From the NCBI GenBank assembly GCA_014905825.1, contig JACGCN010000003.1, positions 2,418,001 through 2,482,000 on the forward strand: a stretch of DNA of 64,000 bases, in the 5' to 3' direction. The notes below the pieces were generated by a model. It was not told the origin of the DNA. It worked only from the letters and a program-made list of their open reading frames with translations, and did no database searches. This document shows positions 1 to 11,584 of the stretch, in pieces. The stretch is from Lyophyllum atratum (lineage: Eukaryota; Basidiomycota; Agaricomycetes; Agaricales; Lyophyllaceae). The first letter of the stretch is position 1. Every line of letters begins with the position of its first letter. The position numbers and the translations under genes were made by a program.

Positions 1-581
1 TGTCCTGGTAATAACTCTTGCTCTTTCTTCTGTCTTGTTCACAAAATCCGTGATGTCATCCCTGCGGCGATCTTCGACGTAATCGACTATTTATCGAAGT
101 CGTACCGAGTATCTTCGTTTACACATAGGAGGTGTTTTCACCCTTGTCGCACCCTTGAAACTACATGAAGCAGCGTCATCAGCGGGAAAATTTTCCTCTC
201 ATACTTGCAACTGCCAACCTCGTCGAGATCTATACCATAACTTGTTGTGACTGCAAAGGATCTACTCACATCTCATGGTACCACGAGGCGCGGGTCTCTG
301 AGGTGGCTTCCATACAAAAAATGTCAGATTCGCCTTGGCTATCACCAGGGCTGAATCTACAGAAGAGGCGGCACGTTGTGCTAGCAGTCGTGATGACGTC
401 CGTTGACGATGGTTATCCGGTTTGAACGTACCGCCTTGGATTATGGTGATCCCTCCTTCCAACTGACTCCAACATTCCATGTGGGGCGCATGCACAATCG
501 CAAAATTACCTCCGGCCTTGTGCCCAATATAAATAGCTGTAGAACCTTCCTTATTTTCCCCTATCTTTCTATCTCTGAAAA
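1..581. other. upstream region, no gene seen
   Basis: I see no convincing coding signal on either strand. The short open frames overlap on both strands and match no family I recognise. The right end carries the promoter of the prenyltransferase gene. Confidence 0.5.
528..536 (+). promoter_or_regulatory. TATA box of the UbiA gene
   Basis: TATAAATAG lies 46 bp before the ATG at 582, followed by a pyrimidine-rich stretch (ttattttcccctatctttct) typical of fungal start regions. Confidence 0.5.
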
Positions 582-1957
582 ATGTCTAGGCAGCATCCTC
601 AGAGCTCAGCGAACCTCCCCAAGTCTCTCTCAGCTACTATCAAACCATGGGTACGCTGCATTTTTACACCCCATCCATTTTTCACCGTTTGAGCTGGGCG
701 ATGTAGTATCAAATCACCCGTGTTTCCAAATTTTCCGGTACCATGGTGCTCTTCTGGCCTTGGGGTATGTCAATCACGTCCAGGCCTTAGTGAGCCAGCT
801 AACAATTCCCATCAGCCTGGTCACTCACCATTGCGGCTTCCGTTCTGCACCTTGAACTGCCTACCTTCTTGACTTTATTGGTTCTTGGATTCATTGGTGC
901 CTCGTTACTCCACAGGTGAATATCTTCTCCCCGTCATCAGATTCCTTCCTGACATTCTTCCGCAGTCAGTGACTGTCCTATATTCACCCATGTAGATTGG
1001 GTCTTCTGATGCATTCACTTCATATCAGGTGCCGGATGTATCTGGAACGATATCTTGGACCGCGAATTCGACCGTCAAGTTGGTGAGAGTTATCAAATAA
1101 TTCGATTTTTACAAGCAACTCATCGGCATACTTAACAGAGCGGACCAAGAAGCGCCCCATCGCTGCCGGCACTATTTCCGTCCCTGGTGCCCTCGTATTT
1201 TTGTTCATCCACATAGCAATACTCGTCAGAATGATCTGGAGTCTCGATGAATTTGCGTAGGTTCCAACCCCTTCCCCTTTGTTGAAAGTTCTCAACTAGT
1301 ATGCCCACAGTTTCGCATTCGGCATCGTAGCAATCGTCGTCCTTCCTGGGATCTACCCGTTCATGAAAAGAATCACCTACTGGCCTCAAGCATGGCTTGG
1401 TCTCGCCATGAACTCAGGTGCACCGATGGCCTGGCTGGCTCTCGGTCAAGGTCTTCCCACTTCCATCATGGTCCTCTTCGCCGGAACCTGGGCATGGACA
1501 ATGTGGTATGGTATGTCTTGCATCTCGTTATTCGAGCGATGCGGCTAGTCGCTGACGGCTTTCGGTCAGATACCATTTATGCTTGTCAAGACAAGCGGGA
1601 CGACGTGAAGGCCGGTGTCAAGTCGACCGCTTTGTTGTTTGGGACATGGATCAAGCCGATTCTTTGTGGCTTTGCATCCGCTCTTGTGGCATCGCTATAT
1701 ATTGCCGGTGTCATGAACAACATGGGAACGTACTACTACGCGATCAGCGTCGCGGGTGGTGCTTTATACTTAGCGAAGGACATGTACACCGTCGATTTGG
1801 ATTCGCCCAAGGCCTGCTGGGATTCGGTGAGCTGCCCAATCTTTGATACTCTGATCATAATCTAATCGCATTTCACTGTTAGTTCTCCCGTAATGGGTTC
1901 ACTTTCGGAGGCCTTGTCTGGGCAGGCGCACTCGCCAACTATCTCACGACACTCTGA
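582..1957 (+). CDS. UbiA-family membrane prenyltransferase
   Basis: Integral membrane aromatic prenyltransferase, roughly 305 aa in eight exons (582-650, 707-764, 816-about 896 or 915, 1029-1082, 1139-1256, 1311-1510, 1570-1826, 1883-1957). The first Asp-rich motif NDILDREFD (NDxxDxxxD) is in exon 4. The second, DTIYACQDKRDD, spans the exon 6/7 junction. Both bind the Mg-diphosphate of the prenyl donor. Hydrophobic helices fill the rest, and the end reads WAGALANYLTTL. The start MSRQHPQSSANL is short and not a clear mitochondrial leader, unlike COQ2 of ubiquinone synthesis, so a secondary-metabolism (meroterpenoid-type) role is more likely; that is inference. Oddity: joining the best donor (916) to the acceptor before 1029 shifts the frame by one base. 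A weaker donor at 897 keeps the frame but shortens one helix by about six residues. Confidence 0.85.
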
Positions 1958-2241
1958 GTTCGCCATTTCTCCGGCTATCACCTGTCATGGTGTCCGGTCG
2001 CCTTGGAGAGTCTTCTACGTACAATTATGACCAGTCCAGATCAGAACTGCTTTTGCAGTCACCGAAAATACTCATATCCTCTATATATCTGGCCCCGTGT
2101 CTAATGAAATTCCTTTGCTTCAACCATTATTACTTCCGCCGTCCAAGGAGATGAAGTCAAGTAGCGTTGATGATAAAACGTAGCCTTTCGAAGAACTCGA
2201 AGTCAGTTGAAGTCAGGTGGACCAAGCGCGTTGCGCTCCTC

Positions 2242-3246
2242 CTAAGGCTCCCACAAAAGCCCGGTTACTGTGAAGTCTCCATGAAGGGCTTGAACATCGA
2301 TATGTCCTCTCTTCTTGAACCCTAGATGTTCATAGTAGCTGACCTGCAGTTGCCAAGCAAGGTCAATGAGTACGCCATGTATCGAAAGCATCTGGCCACA
2401 CTGACGTTGACCGGCTCAACGGCCTGCAAAGCGATACCATGTCCATCTGTCTATCAATCACGTTATCAGTCATAAGCTAGCTCATTCCCTTCTCTCGGAG
2501 AAACTTGAAGACATACTAATTTTCGCCCATGCTCAATCAAGGCGGTTCCCACACCTTTTCCTTGCCAATCGGGGTGAACGCCGATTCTCTGGAGATACCA
2601 TTCGGTCTGCGCGAGATCACCGAAAACGCGCTTCTTGAATGCTTCCATCTTTGGCCCGGTCTGGACAACATGTCATCAGGCGCCAATCACACCAGAAGAA
2701 CCGAATGGCCGGGATTACCCACACTGGCGTACCACTCCTTGGCTTCCGCAGGGAAGTGCTCCATCAACGGGCCCAGGGCTAGCTTGCGCTGGTCGTCACT
2801 GGGCAGAGTGAGGGTGAGGCGGGGATTAAACGAGGTATGAGGGTGAGGTATGCGGATTTACCTGTCGTACATTTCCCGGCCAGGCCCGAACCAAATGATA
2901 GCCCCAATGACCTTGTTACTCGCATCCTCAGCGATAAACATCTCGCCAGCCAGGGAGCCCGCCACGAGTTGCGCGCGGTTCAGGAGCGGCAGGATCTTAT
3001 GGAACTGCGTGGGCCCTACAACGGACTCGAAAGCCCTCTCTGTGGGTGAGATGCGATGATGCTGGTGAGTACTGTTATCAGATTCATGACATTGATATTT
3101 CAGCTTGCCTATAGCGAACGCGGCGTCGAATACGGCCCTCACTTCCTCGATTTGCTCGGCTGTCCAGGCTGATAAATTTCTAGTAGATTGTCGCACTGCA
3201 GTCACTCACGGGTGGGATCGATTAATTTGCGGATTGTGTATGACAT
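2242..3246 (-). CDS. GNAT-family N-acetyltransferase
   Basis: Acetyl-CoA-dependent acyltransferase, acceptor unknown. I start it at the ATG at 3246 (MSYTIRKLIDPT), spliced to the exon reading WTAEQIEEVRAVFDAAF; the first intron would be only 41 nt. Later exons give the GNAT core: FIAEDASNKVIGAIIWFGPG (beta 2-3), then GVHPDWQGKGVGTALIEHGR, where QGKGVG is the acetyl-CoA pyrophosphate loop (motif A). The C-terminal YYEHLGFKKRGHIDV is motif B, and the gene ends GLLWEP-stop. Introns lie near 2850, 2700, 2500 and 2370. It sits tail-to-tail with the prenyltransferase (284 bp apart). Fungal GNATs of this form are common and often detoxifying, so its place in a pathway is a guess from context. Confidence 0.85.
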
Positions 3247-3664
3247 GGTGGTGATGAAGTTGGAACTTGCCATTCCCACTTCCCGGTATGCCTGCGGGAG
3301 CCAGGTATTACAAACTTGTATCGTAAAGTTCGGGGGAGTAGTCATCTATTATGATCATATGGGGGCCGGAGAAGAACTCAGCGCTCCACGACAGCAAGCA
3401 GGCTTGATATGGAAGGGACGCGGCGATATCATCACTCAACTAGTCGAAGAGGCGATTGTGCACGAGATCGAGGCGCCAACGGCAGGTTTTGCGGCCTGGA
3501 CGTTAAGACGTGACAACAAGAATCGAAAGCGATCAATATATATTCCGAGACGAAGAGGGGTATAAGAACAAACGTAGCATGTCGTGAGGTCATTACATTA
3601 AAAGCGGGAAATAGGTGTGAAACGGCAGCAGCCCTAACGGGATGGGTATAAGGAAGGTAGGAGC
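3247..3664. other. intergenic, promoter of the GNAT gene
   Basis: Spacer of 418 bp between the GNAT start and the 3' end of the FAD oxidoreductase, both on the minus strand. No further coding or repeat signal seen. Confidence 0.5.
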
Positions 3665-5060
3665 TCAGAACCCTTGCTCTCCTTTGTACATGGGAATGAG
3701 GAGGGCCTTCGACTTCGTGAGTCTCGCGAACCAGGCACCAAGGGTGATTCCCCAGAGCATATCCAAGTACCCGATACCCGAAGACTAAGGAAAAGGGACA
3801 GAAATTAGTCCACATACCTCGGAAGAGAATGACGGGATGACTCACCTTGCCGTTAGTGATAACAATCATCTCCATGGCTCCTTTGTAAGGTTTCATCGTG
3901 CCCTCGTTCAAGAATGCTTGAATGTTGGCTGCCACGAGGACGCCGTGACCCCCTGCCTTAGCTGCCTGCTTCTGTTCCTTCCAATCGATGACGTCGCCAG
4001 CTGCGAAGATGTTGTCATGTTCCGCCAGTTGAAGGGTTGGCCGGATGCGAATCAGATTCTGAGCACTGAGGGACGCAGCTCCAAGTGACTGGGAGACGAA
4101 CTCCGTGTTGGGGCGAGGTCCGCGGGTTTGGACCTATCAATTCGATCAATTCACTTCGAGGATGTGCGTGGTGGGATGGAACGAACCACAAGGTCGGCGG
4201 TTTTGAGTTGCTTTCCAGAGCGAGTGGAGATGCCTTGCACAACGCCGGTTTCCGCATGGTCCACGAAGTCGTCTAGAACGAGCTCGATGCCACGTACGAG
4301 CACAGAGGTCGCAGCAGCCTTTCGGGCCTTGTCGGGATAGGCAGGGTTAAGGAGGAGCTTGTCGCCGTGAACGATAGTAACTTTCTTGTCCTGATATCCA
4401 AATAATTAGTTGGATGACAAGAAGTGATTGTGTGATTTTACTCACCGGCCACTGGTCTTTGATTTCACCAGCCAACTCTAGAGTCATCTTGCTTTTAAGT
4501 ATCGTATAAAAACCGGAAAGCAGCAGACTGACCTATCCCGACAGCACCTCCGCCGACGAGGACGATGTCTTTTGCCTTGGCCAATTGATCGTGAAGGGTG
4601 TTTACGTGCTCCTTGACACCACTGTCTGTCCGCGGGAATGCGGGAGGCCCAGTCCATGAGGCACCCTGAGCAAGGAGGAGGACGTGATAACTGAACACAG
4701 ATTCTCACGGTCAGGTTTCAACGTGGATGATGCATTGTTCGTAGGGACGCACTCGATCTTTTCGCCAGACTCCAGGGTGACGCTCCCACCGTCTTTCGTC
4801 GACTCGAAGGACGTGACCACACCTTCGATAAATTTACCCTTGCCATTGACGAAGACCTTGTCGTATGGAAGCATGGTATCCTTGGTGAGAGCATCGTCTT
4901 TGGTCACGATAACCCGGAGAGTGGATATGAGCCAGATTCTGTAGGGCAGAGGGTTGATGAGGATGAGCTGATACTTGGAAGAGTCGAGAGTGCGAGAGAG
5001 GGCTTTAGCGGCGTTGACACCGGCACTTCCGCCTCCAACAATGACAATATTCTTGGTCAT
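3665..5060 (-). CDS. AMID/AIF2-like FAD-dependent oxidoreductase
   Basis: Pyridine-nucleotide-disulphide-type flavoprotein of the AMID (AIFM2/FSP1)/NDH-2-like group. Residues 5-14 read IVIVGGGSAG, the N-terminal FAD dinucleotide fold. YHVLLLAQGASWTGP is the ATG-like motif, and DIVLVGGGAVGI begins the second (NAD(P)H) Rossmann fold. FAAGDVIDWKEQ is the C-terminal FAD-contacting GD motif. The tail YLDMLWGITLGAWFARL is the family's membrane-associating end. Several short introns split it; the junction GEKI-D-YHVL uses a GTGCGT donor. The ATG at 5060 directly precedes the fold, so there is no targeting leader. Known members reduce quinones with NAD(P)H, and a quinone substrate would suit a UbiA neighbour; this is inference. 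Confidence 0.87.
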
Positions 5061-5928
5061 CGTTTGTCGCGTTTTTGGATGTGAATAGGGATGGGCGAAG
5101 GGGAATGGTTCTAGGCAAACCGTGTAAGGCCATCATCTGCATTCTTTTATTTGTTCCACCATGGTCTTCGATCAGGTAACCCACAAGAAGCCGTTGAGGG
5201 GGCTACTATGTAAGCCATCCCGGACGCATAAGCAAGCATCAGCGTGATCGTAAGCAGTTATACTAAAGCACCCTGAAAGCCCCTTACATATGGGCGCGCT
5301 AACCTGCTTATTCTGTCATGATCAGTCGATGGGAAATTTGAGGCTGTCTGCATACGCAGCACACGGAGGGCCTTGAAGACCTTCGTTCGAAGCTCACCGT
5401 TTACTCACGACTTCGCAGACATCATATCAACCTACTGTGAAGATCAGCTTGTCCTTCTCATCGCCAACGTAGAGCTGTCACACAAGTGATACTTTTCCTT
5501 TTCCTTTCGGAGATAGGAAGGCTACATATAAACTTGGTTCGCATCTCGGAAGAGCCGCATCTTGATTCTTGACCTTTCTTGACACATCAAGGCCTCATGG
5601 CGCCATTGCGCACAATGCCGCTTCCCAAGGGGCGAAGCCAAGGTAGGGGAGCCTGATAGAGATTTTAGATCCTTGCCTTGCGGTTTCGTCATAGGCATTC
5701 AAGTATGCCATAAAATTTCTTACCCAGGTCAGGCTGGAAGGATTCAATATGGGTTTGACTTGATATCCATCTATCTTCATATGTGCTCTAACCCTGGGAT
5801 AGCCTCTTATAAGTACGTGGAGGCGAACTTCAGATGCAATCGTACCTTTTCCTTGGTGCAGTTATTTCAGTGCTTGCGCTCGCGAGAAACTGCTACCTGA
5901 CAGACGTCTTCCGTTTCATCATCTGTCA
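5061..5928. other. divergent promoter region
   Basis: 868 bp between the divergent oxidoreductase and P450 genes. No coding signal seen. A shared bidirectional control region is possible but no specific site stands out. Confidence 0.5.
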
Positions 5929-8020
5929 ATGATGTTTGAAGACGCTAACCCCATCATCCTCGGCCTGAGTGGTGGCCTTGCCGTCTTGTCACTCTACCTC
6001 TTTTCTCAGAAAATTCGAAATCGCTCTCTGCCGCCCGGCCCTCGTGGTTTACCCATCGTTGGCAATATGTTCGACATGCCAAAAGAATACGAATGGGAAC
6101 ATTGGGCGAAACACAAGGACCTTTACGGTACGTTCGATAGTATGTAAACAAAGCCGGTCAACATAGAAATGATGTCTTCTTTCCTTCAGGCCCCATAAGC
6201 ACTGTCAATGTACTTAGCACGCGCGTCATTATCATCAACGACCTTCAGACTGCACTTGACCTCCTCGAGACGAAATCATCGATTTACTCCAATCGGCCCA
6301 CATTCCCCTTCGCCGGCGAAATGTAAGTCTGACCATCAGGCATGCCTCACGTTTCGCATTGATTTATATGCGCAGCATCGGCTGGAACCGTCAAATGATT
6401 CTATCACAATACAACGAGCGGTTCCGTCTCATGCGGAAACACTTCAAGGCTTACGCCGGGACAAAAAGTGCCATCGCACCGTATAAGAATGTCCAGGAGA
6501 TGGAAACCAAGTACTTCTTAGCCCGGGTACTCGAGAACCCGAACTCGGTTCTTGAGCAAATACGGCGGTAAGATCTCTCCGCTGACCTCGGCATGTCTCC
6601 CTCTTAATTAAAGGTCTTCCTTTCTTAGATCGGCAGGTTCTATCTTCCTGAAACTCTCTCATGGTTACACCATCGACACCTCCGGTCCCGATACGCTCGT
6701 TGAATTGGTCGAGAACGCTTCTAAAGAATTCCATACGGCGACATTACCCGGGGAATGGTTGATCGACGCTATACCCTGGAGTATGTTCAAGTGTCAGCGT
6801 TCTTTGGGGATAGTGGACTCATATACTCTGCTCTCCAGTGCGATACCTTCCGGAATGGTGGCCTGGCCAGCACTTCAAGAAAGTCGGGCGTGTGATGTAT
6901 GAGCATAATATGGAACAGGCATTGAGGCCAGTGGAATTCGTCAAACGCCAAATGGTAAGGTGCTGCTCGTAGACCCGGTTTTCGAGGTTACTAAGAGTTC
7001 TGGTTAATAGGAGAAGGGTGTTGAAGTCCCTTCGTTCACATCTACGATGCTTCGAAAAGGTCTAAGCGAGTCCGACGAGGAGATTATCCCGTGGGGTGCG
7101 AACGCTATGTATGGGGGAGGAACAGACACTGTACGCCTTGACTCCGACTCCTTTCTCGAATTGTATGACTCACCTATCTCCGACAGACAACGGCTGCGCT
7201 GACCACATTCATCCTGGCAATGGTTCTCAATCCCGATGTGCAAAAGAAGGCGCAAGAGGAGCTCGACACAATTATCGGACATGGACGTCTGCCTAGCTTG
7301 GACGACCGACCCCGGCTACCATACATGGAAGCCCTCCTCAATGAAGTCCATAGGTTTCATCCGATCGGCCCTATGGGTATGCCCCTTGCCTCCGTTTATC
7401 ACACACACCCGACTTACAAACTTACCATGAAAGGCATCCCTCACTGTGTGACACAGGATGATTATTACAACGGCATGCTTATCCCGAAGGACTCCATTGT
7501 TCTGGTGAACCTATGGCTGATCGGTCATAATCCTGAGACCTATCCGAATCCGCACAAGTTCGATCCTGAACGATTCTACAAAACCGATACACCCCAGCTT
7601 GATCCGCAGACCTTCATTTTCGGATTTGGTCGCAGGTGCGCACGTCATCCCTTCACAGCCACCTCATGATAACTAATTCCGGACCTACCCCACAGAGCAT
7701 GCCCCGGACGAGAACTCGCCAACTCCAACATGTTCCTCTTGATGTCGATGATGCTCTCCGTCTTCGACATCTCGAAAGCCAAGGATGCTAATGGGGTGGA
7801 AATCACGCCTGAGCTGAAGTTTGGATCAGGTACAGTTAGGTGCGTTCTCTCCCTTCTTGACCTCTCAGATCTATGGCGCCTTATATCTTGCCCCCCTCTT
7901 CTCAGTCACCCGAAACCATTCCCCTTCAGCGTCAAGCCTCGCTCTGCCGATGCGGAAGCATTTGTTGGCTCCATCTTCGAAGACAACCCCCCTCCGCCAA
8001 CCGACGCGAAGGACCTTTAG
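5929..8020 (+). CDS. cytochrome P450 monooxygenase
   Basis: Membrane-anchored microsomal P450, about 500 aa in roughly ten exons. The N-terminus has a single helix (IILGLSGGLAVLSLYLF) and then the proline hinge LPPGPRGLPIVGN. The I-helix oxygen-activation motif is GGGTDTTTA near 7110-7200. The K-helix ExxR is EVHR near 7345. The PERF-type segment is PERFYKTD. The haem loop FGFGRRACPGRE is split by an intron after FGFGRR at about 7635. An intron at about 7375-7434 joins GPMG to IPHCVTQDDYY. It is a basidiomycete-expanded type (the group often annotated as O-methylsterigmatocystin oxidoreductase-like); the substrate cannot be read from sequence. All key residues are present, so it should be active. 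It lies next to prenyltransferase and flavoenzyme genes, which suggests tailoring of a prenylated product. Confidence 0.93.
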
Positions 8021-8320
8021 GCGATGCCCGAGGCTGATTGTTATATGTACTTCTAAATATTGGTACTTAGACCCGGTCTGGACGTCCTTGATCTTGATCA
8101 GAGGGGTAGATGGGACCTCTCTCAGCCGAGGGTATCATGTACCGTAAAGAATCAACAACTTGGCGCTAGATCCGGTAGCGACTACAAGGCGGGCGATATC
8201 TTCGACTCCTGTTCTACTAATACAACATCCTTATGATGATCTAAATGCTACACTAACTTAGGATCCCTGCGTGCAAGCGGAATGCTACTCCTACGGCACC
8301 ATAAAAACACGCTATCCCAA
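8021..8320. other. convergent intergenic spacer
   Basis: 300 bp between the 3' ends of the P450 and the first 7TM gene. Probably both 3' UTRs. No other signal seen. Confidence 0.5.
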
Positions 8321-9671
8321 CTACGCTATTGCAGCGTCATGTTGAGGATAGTTATAGCATTTGATCTCCCGTTCAAACGCGCTCTTGGTTGTTACAGACG
8401 TAGTAAAAGTATCGAGATTTAACCGATCTCTATCTCGGAATTGCACACGACTGGGAATTGAGCCCGTATTCGGTGCAGGTGTACCTATGAGTTCGAAGTG
8501 AACAAAGACAATGATCAGTGTCGGGAGTATGCCCTGCAGCATTTTCGTTGTGAGCATCGATATATCATACTTGGGGTACGATATAAGGTGCTTACAATGA
8601 GCGGCATTTCTAGATCAAGCAGGATATGGATTCCGTCGCTTTTGATGTGATCGAGGACAAGACTGAGGATCTATTTTTCGGAGTACATCATTCAGCATGT
8701 AACGCGACCCGAGTTACCGTGCATGCAAATACCTGACAGGTCGCGTACAGTGCCCCAGATTCGATAAATAGAGCTATCGTTCCAGTGAAGCCTCCAGAAG
8801 AGTACATAGAGCATCCTGAAGCTGCGCGCAATTGATACCGAGTATACCTGCGAAGAGATGCTCAGACGTCAAGCTGTGGTGATAGCATATGTCTTGGAAG
8901 CAAAAGGTGCGTACCAGATCTTTCCAGCGATGAGGAGTGTGCAGATACAGGTGTTCGCGACAATCAATGCTGCTGGAGCCACCGTAAAGAAGGTTCTAAA
9001 CTCATGGAATGACGCAAGGTCGAAGGTAAGGCCTGCCAATTTCAAGATGAAGATACCCAACGCATGAGGTGGGATTAGACGTACCTGCTGCGACGACCAT
9101 GATCACCAATGGCGGTGCCGCAATCCAATAATTTCGTTTCCAGATAATCCAAACTCTGGAATGATGTACATCAGACCCAAGTAGTGAGGACACGAAGGAC
9201 GAGCAGGACCTCCAGATCAAAACGAGGTCACCAATCATGAACTGAATGGATGATCTTAGCGATAGCCCGAAGTAAACTCATCGGGGATATAGGGACGAAC
9301 CTGAAAGACAGAAAGAATAATCCTTGCTTGCGCATTCCGGCTGCTGAATTTCGCGGTATTTTGTACCATGACCAGGGCCAAGTGGGCGACCGAGATTAAA
9401 AACATGACAATGGAGGCCCCAAAGAGTATCTTATGCATTTTGGGCATCGTGCGACGCTTCGTGCTGTCGAGTTCATCAGCTGACAGGATCCCACAACAAA
9501 GAGGATGTATAATACATCAAGAGCCAAAACACAAGCGCAGTGAGAACACCGTACGCGCCTGTTCAAATCTGATGTTAGTTGGCGGAGGTGAAACTCGCGG
9601 TGATACGCACCTACAAGGATGGACTCGCACATCACCGCGATGAGCTCCAGTGTCTTGGGAGAGGGCGCCAT
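8321..9671 (-). CDS. orphan 7TM membrane protein, paralogue 1
   Basis: One of five related genes here. ATG at 9671 (MAPSPKTLELIAVMCESILV). Exons in order: GAYGVLTALVFWLLMYY (TM1); MHKILFGASIVMFLISVAHLAL (TM2); MIGDLVLIWR and VWIIWKRNYWIAA (TM3 and the RxW-x3-W signature); FTVAPAALIVANTCICTLLIAGKIWY (TM5); TIALFIESGALYATCQ (TM6); ILSLVLDH..LLDLEMPLI; GILPTLIIVFVHFEL (TM7) and a polar tail of about 55 residues. About eight short introns. This fold is expanded in Agaricomycetes and resembles an orphan receptor or transporter, but I know of no assigned function or named domain. All exon frames look intact. Confidence 0.75.
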
Positions 9672-10748
9672 GATGTGAGTGATGGCCACAGGCGAGAAAG
9701 AAAAAGGAGGGAAACGGAGTCAAATCAGGTATCAGGGAGTCGATCTTTGCTTTTTTAAGAATATCATCACGGTGTGGGGGATGTAGAGCGTCGCAGGGTT
9801 GCTGTGGTCGCGTAACGCGGCTACTTGATCAATGTCATTGTCACTGGGTGTCAGTTTCGCCCCGCCATCAGCATTCAGGCGCAGCCATAGTACCCGGATC
9901 GGTGAAGCTCATTTTTGATCACTTGCATTGGTAGACCAGGCCTAGGGCTGAAGGAGCGTGAAAAGCTACGCAGGTCATGAAAAGTTGAGCAGAAGTCGAA
10001 CGTGGAGGCTGGCCCGGTCAGGAGACCGTGTTGTTGACCATTGTTATTTGTAGTCGAGTTCGCACCAAATAGTGCTCTACACCTTGGAATCATATCTTTT
10101 CTTCTTCAAGACTGCTGGCAACATCGAGTGCGCTCACTGCATTCCCGACCTATGCTTGGGATATCATGTTACTTTCGCTCACACGACGTCAAGAGATAAA
10201 GAGGAAAGCCTTTAAAGAAGGCTAACAACGGCATGATTTACAAAGAACATCGCTTGAGGCTGATAACTTCGCCCATAGGTACTATTGAGTTGGGCCATTC
10301 TCAGACTTCCTATAAATATCATTTGATGTGGTGGCGGCAAGGTGGCGGACGTGTCCACGAGGCTTATGAATGCTCCTGTAGAGGCGATTCTCGGATATAA
10401 CCCTGAAAGAGCGGTATCTTATCCTGACAACGCGTACCAGTGACCGGCCACCACGCGCAGCCACGCGCTCGTTACATCTATCCATCAAGATGATTCCACC
10501 CGTGACGCTCTTCATACTCGAAAAAATGCTGGTTTGACAGATTTGAGTTGGCAGTAAGCGCTGAACGGCCCCGAGTACTTTCAGAGTGGGTCTTGATTGA
10601 TGAGTCTCAGATTCCCATATAAATAGCGTTGGAACTCGATTTTAACCAGTCAAATGACTTCAGGGATGTTGGGATTCACTGAACGTGTGGAAGATTTGGT
10701 AGTAGGTAATGGGAGGAAGAGACGTCATCAGCATGTGGTTGGTTCCGG

Positions 10749-10937
10749 ATTCAGTTTTCGCGCTCGTGATGGAATCAGTCAGTCAGGTCAAGCTTATGGC
10801 AGTAACATAACACTTTCTGACAAGTTTGACGGATGGATAACGCCAAATATCGATCATACAGATACACCAGTCTACGTCTACGTACCTATTCTAAGGAATC
10901 AATAAATATGTCGGACACCGGAGAATCCTAGATCAAC
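10749..10937. repeat. imperfect direct repeat, copy 1
   Basis: Shares with 11331-11517 the blocks attcagttttcgcgctcgtg, gacaagtttgacggatgga, atcatacagatacaccag and aatcaataaatatgtc in the same order, with small indels. Confidence 0.8.
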
Positions 10938-11330
10938 CTATCGACGGACGGAGGAGGAGGAGGAGTATATTATACTGGCGAGGTCCCCAGCTGGAACGAC
11001 CAGTTCACCACGGTTGCTACTTATGTAAGTTATGTACCAAAGTTGACGCGATAACTACTTCACAAACCCGCAGTACACACGTACCCACCGGAGAGTGTGA
11101 AAACGACCACCACGGTCCACACATATGCAGAATCCCCGGCCAATTTGGCAGGACAGCACGGGTAAAACCCTGTGGGAGTCCGACAGCAGTTCCCCACTTG
11201 TCAGACATAACTCCCCGTGATCCAGGACTTCAAGCACGACGCATCGTAAACTCTTCTCAAGAATACGCATGCAGATATGCATACTCAAATTTGAAAGAGC
11301 CTGACGATCCAGCATGGGTAGTTTGCTCAG

Positions 11331-11517
11331 ATTCAGTTTTCGCGCTCGTGATGAAATCAGTTGGGTAGGTCAGGCGCGTGGCAGTGGCATTTTCTGACAA
11401 GTTTGACGGATGGATAATGCCATGTCTCAATCATACAGATACACCAGTGTACGTCTACATACCTACTCTAACAAATCAATAAATATGTCAAATATCCGAG
11501 GAACCTAAATCATCCTG
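11331..11517. repeat. imperfect direct repeat, copy 2
   Basis: Second copy of the 10749-10937 segment, about 580 bp further on. It ends about 70 bp before the 3' end of 7TM paralogue 2. Confidence 0.8.
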
Positions 11518-11584
11518 TGGACGGCTGGTGGACGGCATACTCAAACAGCCTCCCGAACCGCACCCAAGCTCCAAGCTCATACAT

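Larger units (their letters stand above)
9672..11584. other. intergenic region with a duplicated non-coding segment
   Basis: 1.9 kb upstream of paralogue 1 and downstream of paralogue 2. No gene recognised. It holds two copies of a segment of about 185 bp (listed separately) and a short GGA microsatellite near 10950. Confidence 0.5.

Noticed and set aside
582..1957. UbiA gene as COQ2 of ubiquinone synthesis
   Set aside because: Not excluded, but the short non-mitochondrial-looking N-terminus and the neighbours favour secondary metabolism; phylogeny is needed.
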